From Erwinia aphidicola (GTDB lineage: Bacteria > Pseudomonadota > Gammaproteobacteria > Enterobacterales > Enterobacteriaceae): a stretch of DNA of 64,000 bases. The stretch covers positions 186,001 through 250,000 of the forward strand of contig NZ_JACXBP010000001.1 of NCBI RefSeq assembly GCF_014773485.1, read 5' to 3'. Made by a program: the position numbers and the translations under genes. Numbering within the stretch: position 1 is the first letter of the stretch; each line of letters begins with the position of its first letter. The notes under the pieces were generated by a model, which saw only the letters and a program-made list of their open reading frames with translations, was not told the DNA's origin and made no database searches. Shown in pieces: positions 59,435-64,000 of the stretch.

Positions 59435-59513
59435 TGTAGGGGCCGCCCCTCTTTTCCGGTCGGCCCGAGGCAGGATGGATTCGGGTCGACCGCGAAAAAA
59501 AGGTCGACCCTTA
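59435..59513. repeat. REP-like composite element after yceM
   Basis: Begins TGTAGGGGCCGCCCCT and carries the inverted pair GGGTCGACC...GGTCGACCC with an A-rich loop (59483-59510). It shares the GTAGGGGCCG start with the element at 37530. Confidence 0.55.
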
Positions 59514-59632
59514 CGCGATCCTCGATATACCCGGTAACAAACCGCTATGGTTATTTCCTTTTACTTCAGTAGACTATCCGCATCAAAAAACGATCGGGGT
59601 TCCCCGGTCCGTTATCCAGAACCAGGAAAGAC

Positions 59633-61171
59633 ATGAACCTGTTGAAATCACTGGCAGCGGTCAGCTCAATGACCCTGTTTTCACGCGTGCTGGGATTTGC
59701 CCGCGACGCGATTGTCGCGCGCGTATTTGGCGCCGGGATGGCAACCGATGCCTTTTTCGTCGCGTTTAAGCTGCCTAACCTGCTGCGACGCATCTTTGCC
59801 GAGGGGGCGTTCTCCCAGGCGTTTGTTCCTATTCTCGCCGAATACAAAAGTAAACAGGGTGAAGAAGCCACGCGCGTCTTTGTGGCTTATGTTTCCGGCT
59901 TGCTGACGCTGGCGCTGGCGATTGTCACGATTTTGGGGATGTTTGCTGCCCCGTGGGTGATCCTCGTCACTGCCCCCGGCTTTGCAGATACCGCCGATAA
60001 GTTCGCACTGACCTCATCGCTGCTGCGCGTGACCTTCCCGTATATCATGCTGATTTCACTGGCTTCGCTGGCCGGGGCGATCCTCAACACGTGGAACCGT
60101 TTTTCGGTCCCGGCGTTTGCCCCGACGCTGCTCAACGTCAGCATGATTGGTTTTGCGCTGTTTGCCGCACCGCACTTCCACCCGCCGGTGATGGCGCTGG
60201 CCTGGGCGGTCGTCGCCGGCGGCGTATTACAGCTTGGCTATCAGCTGCCGCATCTGAAAAAAATCGGCATGCTGGTGCTGCCGCGCCTTAACCTGAAGGA
60301 TGCGGGCGTGTGGCGCGTGATGCGCCAGATGGGGCCGGCGATCCTTGGCGTGTCGGTCAGCCAGATCTCGCTGATCATTAATACCATTTTCGCCTCGTTC
60401 CTCGTTTCCGGCTCGGTGTCGTGGATGTACTACGCTGACCGCCTGATGGAGTTTCCCTCCGGGGTGCTGGGCGTGGCGCTGGGCACTATTTTGCTGCCGT
60501 CGCTGGCGAAGAGTTTTGCCAGCGGCGACCAGGCAGAGTATTCGCGCCTGATGGACTGGGGCCTGCGCCTCTGTTTCCTGCTGGCGCTGCCGAGCGCCGT
60601 GGCGTTAGGGATTCTGGCAAAACCGCTGACCGTTGCGCTATTTCAGTACGGCAAATTTACCGCCTTTGATGCCGCAATGACCCAGCGTGCGCTGGTGGCC
60701 TATTCAGTCGGTTTGATGGGGCTGATCGTGGTGAAGGTGCTGGCTCCGGGCTTCTACTCGCGGCAGAACATCAAGACGCCGGTGAAGATTGCTCTCTTCA
60801 CGCTGCTGGCAACCCAGGCGATGAATCTGGCATTTATTGGTCCACTGAAGCATGCCGGACTGTCGCTGTCGATCGGTCTGGCGGCCTGCCTGAATGCCGC
60901 GCTGCTTTACTGGCAGCTGCGCAAGCAGGATATTTTCCAGCCGCAGCCGGGCTGGGCGAGTTTCCTGGTGCGTCTGTTTTTCGCCGTTGTGGCGATGGCG
61001 GCGGCGCTGGTCGGCGTGCTCTATCTGATGCCTGACTGGGCTAACGGCAACATGCTGTGGCGGTTAATCCGTCTGGCAGCGGTCTGTGCGGTGGGTGGCG
61101 GCGTCTACTTTGCCGTGCTGGGCCTGTTAGGTTTCCGCCCGCGTGATTTTGCCCGCCGCACCGTGGCATAA
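59633..61171 (+). CDS. murJ: Lipid II flippase MurJ
   Basis: A 512-residue MOP-superfamily membrane protein with 14 hydrophobic segments that flips lipid II for peptidoglycan synthesis. The N-terminal [20 protein letters not shown] and [14 protein letters not shown] (with the essential Arg residues) are intact. Synteny with yceM and flgN is conserved. Confidence 0.96.
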   Translation: MNLLKSLAAVSSMTLFSRVLGFARDAIVARVFGAGMATDAFFVAFKLPNLLRRIFAEGAFSQAFVPILAEYKSKQGEEATRVFVAYVSGLLTLALAIVTILGMFAAPWVILVTAPGFADTADKFALTSSLLRVTFPYIMLISLASLAGAILNTWNRFSVPAFAPTLLNVSMIGFALFAAPHFHPPVMALAWAVVAGGVLQLGYQLPHLKKIGMLVLPRLNLKDAGVWRVMRQMGPAILGVSVSQISLIINTIFASFLVSGSVSWMYYADRLMEFPSGVLGVALGTILLPSLAKSFASGDQAEYSRLMDWGLRLCFLLALPSAVALGILAKPLTVALFQYGKFTAFDAAMTQRALVAYSVGLMGLIVVKVLAPGFYSRQNIKTPVKIALFTLLATQAMNLAFIGPLKHAGLSLSIGLAACLNAALLYWQLRKQDIFQPQPGWASFLVRLFFAVVAMAAALVGVLYLMPDWANGNMLWRLIRLAAVCAVGGGVYFAVLGLLGFRPRDFARRTVA

Positions 61172-61174
61172 ACA

Positions 61175-61205
61175 GAAAAACCCCGCAGCGCAGGCGCGGC
61201 GGGGT
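61175..61205 (-). terminator. Terminator of flgMN
   Basis: The stem CCCCGCAGC / GCGGCGGGG (one mismatch) is preceded by five A, read as T on the minus strand. It lies between convergent murJ and flgN. Confidence 0.8.
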
Positions 61206-61220
61206 AAAGTCTGACAATAA

Positions 61221-61652
61221 TTACGCTTTACGGCTGACGGGCGCGCTGTGGATCGCCTGGCCGTCGGGGCCATAAAATTTTTGTGACTGATAAGGCTTCA
61301 GTACCTGCAACGCATGCTCGTTATGACTGATTTGATGATTGAGCAGCATACCGTTGTGTAGATTGGTATCGCGTAATTTTACCGTGTGATCCTGAATCGA
61401 TGACCAGCGTCTCGCCAGTTCCGGGTGGCGGCTGTAGGGCACGTGCAGCCCGGCCGCTTTTTCTTCATCGCGGCGCATTTTTTCCAGGAAGTCCAGGGTG
61501 GCAAGCAGCGAGCTTTTATCCTCGGTAATTCGCTGCAATAAGCTGCTGTTGACCTGACCCGCCGAGAGCTGTTCTTGCTCCGCATTCATCACATCGGCCA
61601 GCGACGAAAGAACTTCCAGCATTTTATCAAGCGTGTTGAGCAGCTTATCCAT
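61221..61652 (-). CDS. flgN: Flagellar export chaperone FlgN
   Basis: A 143-residue helical chaperone for the hook-filament junction proteins FlgK and FlgL. MDKLLNTLDKMLEVLSSLAD and the C-terminal amphipathic region match enterobacterial FlgN. It lies 4 bases after flgM. Confidence 0.92.
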   Translation of the reverse strand: MDKLLNTLDKMLEVLSSLADVMNAEQEQLSAGQVNSSLLQRITEDKSSLLATLDFLEKMRRDEEKAAGLHVPYSRHPELARRWSSIQDHTVKLRDTNLHNGMLLNHQISHNEHALQVLKPYQSQKFYGPDGQAIHSAPVSRKA

Positions 61653-61656
61653 TGAG

Positions 61657-61956
61657 TTAATTACCTTGCAGTGAGTCTTTAGCTTCCTGAATCAGTGCGT
61701 CGGCGATTTTGCCGCTGTCCATCTTCAGTTCGCCGTTACGAATAGCGGTTTTCAGCTCTTCCACGCGGGCAGTATTAATGTCCTGTGAGCTGGCCTTGGT
61801 CAGCTGTGACTGTGCGCCACTCAGTACCACCTGGGTGCCGGCAGTTTCAGTGGTTTTGCTTTCCGCTGCGCGAGCCTTCGGCTGGGCAACATCATTAGTA
61901 TCGCGTTGTTGAACGGTGCTGGCCGGGTTCAGTGGCTGGGTTCTGTCGATGCTCAT
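61657..61956 (-). CDS. flgM: Anti-sigma-28 factor FlgM
   Basis: A 99-residue protein that holds FliA (sigma-28) inactive until the hook is complete, then leaves through the export gate. The C-terminal FliA-binding helices (INTARVEELKTAIRNGELKM, KIADALIQEAKDSL) are intact. Confidence 0.94.
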   Translation of the reverse strand: MSIDRTQPLNPASTVQQRDTNDVAQPKARAAESKTTETAGTQVVLSGAQSQLTKASSQDINTARVEELKTAIRNGELKMDSGKIADALIQEAKDSLQGN

Positions 61957-62031
61957 ATCTGGCTCCTGTTAACTCAGGTGTGACTACGCCTGATGCTCAA
62001 TATTCTAATAGTACTACGGCTGTTATTAACA

Positions 62032-62058
62032 CTATCGGCAGAACTGATGCCTTCTTTA
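62032..62058 (-). promoter_or_regulatory. Sigma-28 (FliA) promoter of flgMN
   Basis: On the minus strand, TAAAGAAG and GCCGATAG are separated by exactly 11 bases, matching the FliA consensus TAAAGTTT-N11-GCCGATAA. It lies 76 bases upstream of flgM. Confidence 0.88.
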
Positions 62059-62063
62059 GTGGT

Positions 62064-62732
62064 TTATAGCGATATCAGAATATTCCCATCCGAGTCGACT
62101 TTGCCCATCACAATCTGGCCGGAGCTCATGCGTACCCTGACCGACTGCAGGGCCGTTGCGTTGTTCATTGCTTTGCCTTCGCTACTGATATTGAAGCCGT
62201 CGCCGCTGGCGGTCACGGTGACCATCTGCCCGGCTTTTACGCGCCACGGCTGGCGCATCATCATCTGGGTTACCGGCTGGCCGGGATTGATATCGCGCAG
62301 GGTAATGGCACCTACCGCATCTTCAGCTTTCATCAGCGTGCGGGCGGGCAGAGTATCTAAGCGGCCCTGCTGCATACGCAGATCGCCAGCGGCGATAGCG
62401 GTTCCGCGCGGCACCTGGCGGGTGGCCACCAGATAACTGCCGCTGACCTGCACCTGCACCTGAATATAGCGGCGGTTCTGATCACAGTTGGCCGCGACGC
62501 TGATATTGCCCCACATGCGGCTGTTGCCCGGCAGGGAGAACTGCGGCGCATCACAGGCGGGCCACATATTCTGCGGTGTCTTCACCACCACGCTCAGGTT
62601 ATCGGCACCCTGGCCGTTTTCCCCATAGCGGTTTTTAAAAAACTGGTTGAGCTGTGCGTTGAGATCGCCAGCAGTGGCGGTGACGCTCGCCAGGCTCAGC
62701 AGCGCGCTTAACAGCAGTGTGGCTCCACGCAT
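62064..62732 (-). CDS. flgA: Flagellar P-ring assembly chaperone FlgA
   Basis: A 222-residue periplasmic protein with signal peptide (LLLSALLSLASVTATAG) and a C-terminal SAF domain (RQVPRGTAIAAGDLRMQQGR, DINPGQPVTQMMMR). It assists P-ring (FlgI) assembly. Divergent from flgB across about 160 bases, as in E. coli. Confidence 0.94.
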   Translation of the reverse strand: MRGATLLLSALLSLASVTATAGDLNAQLNQFFKNRYGENGQGADNLSVVVKTPQNMWPACDAPQFSLPGNSRMWGNISVAANCDQNRRYIQVQVQVSGSYLVATRQVPRGTAIAAGDLRMQQGRLDTLPARTLMKAEDAVGAITLRDINPGQPVTQMMMRQPWRVKAGQMVTVTASGDGFNISSEGKAMNNATALQSVRVRMSSGQIVMGKVDSDGNILISL

Positions 62733-62889
62733 GGCGCCCCCTCTTTTTTATCAACATGGCAGCGATTCTACCCTCGCGGGTGCGATGTCAAGGCGCAAAT
62801 TAGCGACCATTTTTAGCGCTATTCAAACGATAGGCCTTCCCACCCCGAGATTATGCTGTCAGCTCTAAATTCTCACTTGCGGAGGACGC

Positions 62890-63303
62890 ATGCTCGACAA
62901 ACTGGACGCAGCACTACGGTTTAACACCGAAGCTCTGAACCTGCGCGCACAGCGGCAGGAGATCCTGGCATCCAACATCGCGAACGCAGACACGCCAGGC
63001 TATCAGGCGCGCGATATCGATTTCGCCAGCCAGATGAACAAGGTGATGGAACAGGGGCGGGCGCAGGGTTCCGGGCTACAGCTTGCGGTCACGTCGGCAC
63101 GCCATATTCCTGCAGAAACGCTTCAACCCCCATCCATGGATTTGATGTACCGCATTCCTGACCAGCCTGCGCTGGACGGAAACACGGTTGACATGGACCG
63201 GGAACGTACCGAGTTTGCAGATAACAGCCTGAAATATCAGACCGATCTCACCATGATCAGCAGTCAGATCAAAGGCATGATGTCCGTGCTACAGGGGCAA
63301 TAA
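62890..63303 (+). CDS. flgB: Flagellar proximal rod protein FlgB
   Basis: A 137-residue rod subunit with the family N-terminus ([20 protein letters not shown]) and C-terminal helix. First gene of the flgBCD... operon; GGAGG precedes the start. Confidence 0.96.
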   Translation: MLDKLDAALRFNTEALNLRAQRQEILASNIANADTPGYQARDIDFASQMNKVMEQGRAQGSGLQLAVTSARHIPAETLQPPSMDLMYRIPDQPALDGNTVDMDRERTEFADNSLKYQTDLTMISSQIKGMMSVLQGQ

Positions 63304-63306
63304 GTT

Positions 63307-63711
63307 ATGGCACTTTTGAACATTTTTGATATTGCCGGTTCGGCAATGGCTGCACAGTCACAGCGTCTGAACGTCAGCGCCAGTAACCTGGCCAACGCCG
63401 ACAGCGTCACCGGGCCGGATGGTCAGCCCTACGTCGCGAAGCAGGTGGTTTTCCAGACTAACGCGATGCCGGGTTCACCGACCGGTGGCGTGAAGGTCGC
63501 TCAGGTGATCGACGACCCGGCGCCCGCGCGCCTGGTGTACGAGCCGGGTAACCCGATGGCGGATGCCAAAGGCTACGTGAAGATGCCGAACGTGGATGTC
63601 GTAGGGGAAACGGTGAACACCATGTCAGCTTCGCGCAGCTACCAGGCCAACGTTGAGGTTTTAAACACCGTTAAACAGATGATGATGAAAACCTTAACGC
63701 TGGGCCAATAA
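63307..63711 (+). CDS. flgC: Flagellar proximal rod protein FlgC
   Basis: A 134-residue rod subunit ([21 protein letters not shown]-terminal [15 protein letters not shown]) that starts 3 bases after flgB. Confidence 0.96.
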   Translation: MALLNIFDIAGSAMAAQSQRLNVSASNLANADSVTGPDGQPYVAKQVVFQTNAMPGSPTGGVKVAQVIDDPAPARLVYEPGNPMADAKGYVKMPNVDVVGETVNTMSASRSYQANVEVLNTVKQMMMKTLTLGQ

Positions 63712-63722
63712 GGAGCTTCCCA

Positions 63723-64000
63723 ATGAGTATTGCTGTAGGCGTAAACGAAAAACAGGCGACCACCACGCTAACGAACTCTTCATCCAGCTCTGATACCTCA
63801 GCAGCGGATCTCCAGAGTAACTTCCTGACGCTGCTGGTCACCCAGCTACAGAACCAGGATCCGACCAATCCAATGGATAACAGTCAGCTGACCTCTCAGC
63901 TGGCGCAGATCAATACCCTGAGCGGGATTGAGAAGCTGAACACCACGCTGGGCTCCATCTCCGGGCAGATCACCAGCGGCCAGTCGCTGCAGGCATCGAC
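63723..64000 (+). CDS. flgD: Flagellar hook scaffolding protein FlgD, 5' part
   Basis: The first 92 codons of FlgD, the hook cap. The Ser/Thr-rich start is followed by NFLTLLVTQLQNQDPTNPMD, a family hallmark. The gene continues past the right edge. Confidence 0.94.
   Translation, partial: MSIAVGVNEKQATTTLTNSSSSSDTSAADLQSNFLTLLVTQLQNQDPTNPMDNSQLTSQLAQINTLSGIEKLNTTLGSISGQITSGQSLQAS

Overview
The window is chromosomal DNA of a GC-rich enterobacterium. Gene content and order suggest Erwiniaceae (Erwinia/Pantoea type); this is inferred from remembered gene orders and no database was searched. Long stretches follow the E. coli K-12 order (agp | yccJ-wrbA | ymdF | rut | rutR; sdiA-yecF-uvrY-uvrC-pgsA-tRNA Gly/Cys/Leu; clsC-opgC-opgGH-yceK-msyB-mdtG-lpxL-trhO-yceI-yceJ-solA-bssS-dinI-pyrC-yceB-grxB-rimJ-yceH-yceM-murJ-flgNMABCD). 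Accessory blocks sit between these conserved blocks. No prophage, insertion sequence, CRISPR array or rRNA was seen.

1-13 kb: The 3' part of agp (glucose-1-phosphatase, here with an unusual Ala/Lys-rich tail) is followed by about 9.6 kb of catabolic genes between agp and yccJ-wrbA. These are glaH-lhgO (glutarate to L-2-hydroxyglutarate to 2-oxoglutarate), a LysR regulator divergent from an acyl-CoA dehydrogenase / class III CoA-transferase / FadB-like operon, and a Sad-type semialdehyde dehydrogenase. Then come wrbA-yccJ, ymdF and an EamA transporter.

13-22 kb: A pyrimidine-degradation operon rutABCDFG (rutE is absent) faces divergent rutR across a recognisable RutR operator. After it come a YdjM-like membrane protein, cycA and an extensin-family protein.

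22-29 kb: The positional and sequence orthologue of the 'orphan' receptor SdiA is followed directly by a LuxI-type acyl-homoserine-lactone synthase, with a candidate 20-bp lux box in the 127-bp gap. This is the most interesting system in the window. Next are glpM, yecF, uvrY-uvrC-pgsA and three tRNA genes.

29-36 kb: A MarR-controlled tripartite drug-efflux operon (DHA2 pump, membrane-fusion protein, outer-membrane lipoprotein channel), a possible small membrane protein, and a glycosidase-like protein with an Asn-Gln where the clan normally has Asn-Glu.

36-64 kb: Envelope genes (clsC, opgC, opgGH, lpxL, murJ, yceI/J/K/B), a probable Fic-family gene remnant with a long dyad operator, a ProP-type osmolyte transporter, SOS-controlled dinI under a clear LexA box, pyrC, grxB, rimJ, and the start of the flagellar flgNM / flgA / flgBCD cluster with a sigma-28 promoter in front of flgMN. 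flgD runs off the right edge.

A family of short GC-rich palindromes built on GGGTCGGGCATGCCCGACCC and its variants recurs at gene ends. One ERIC element lies upstream of bssS.
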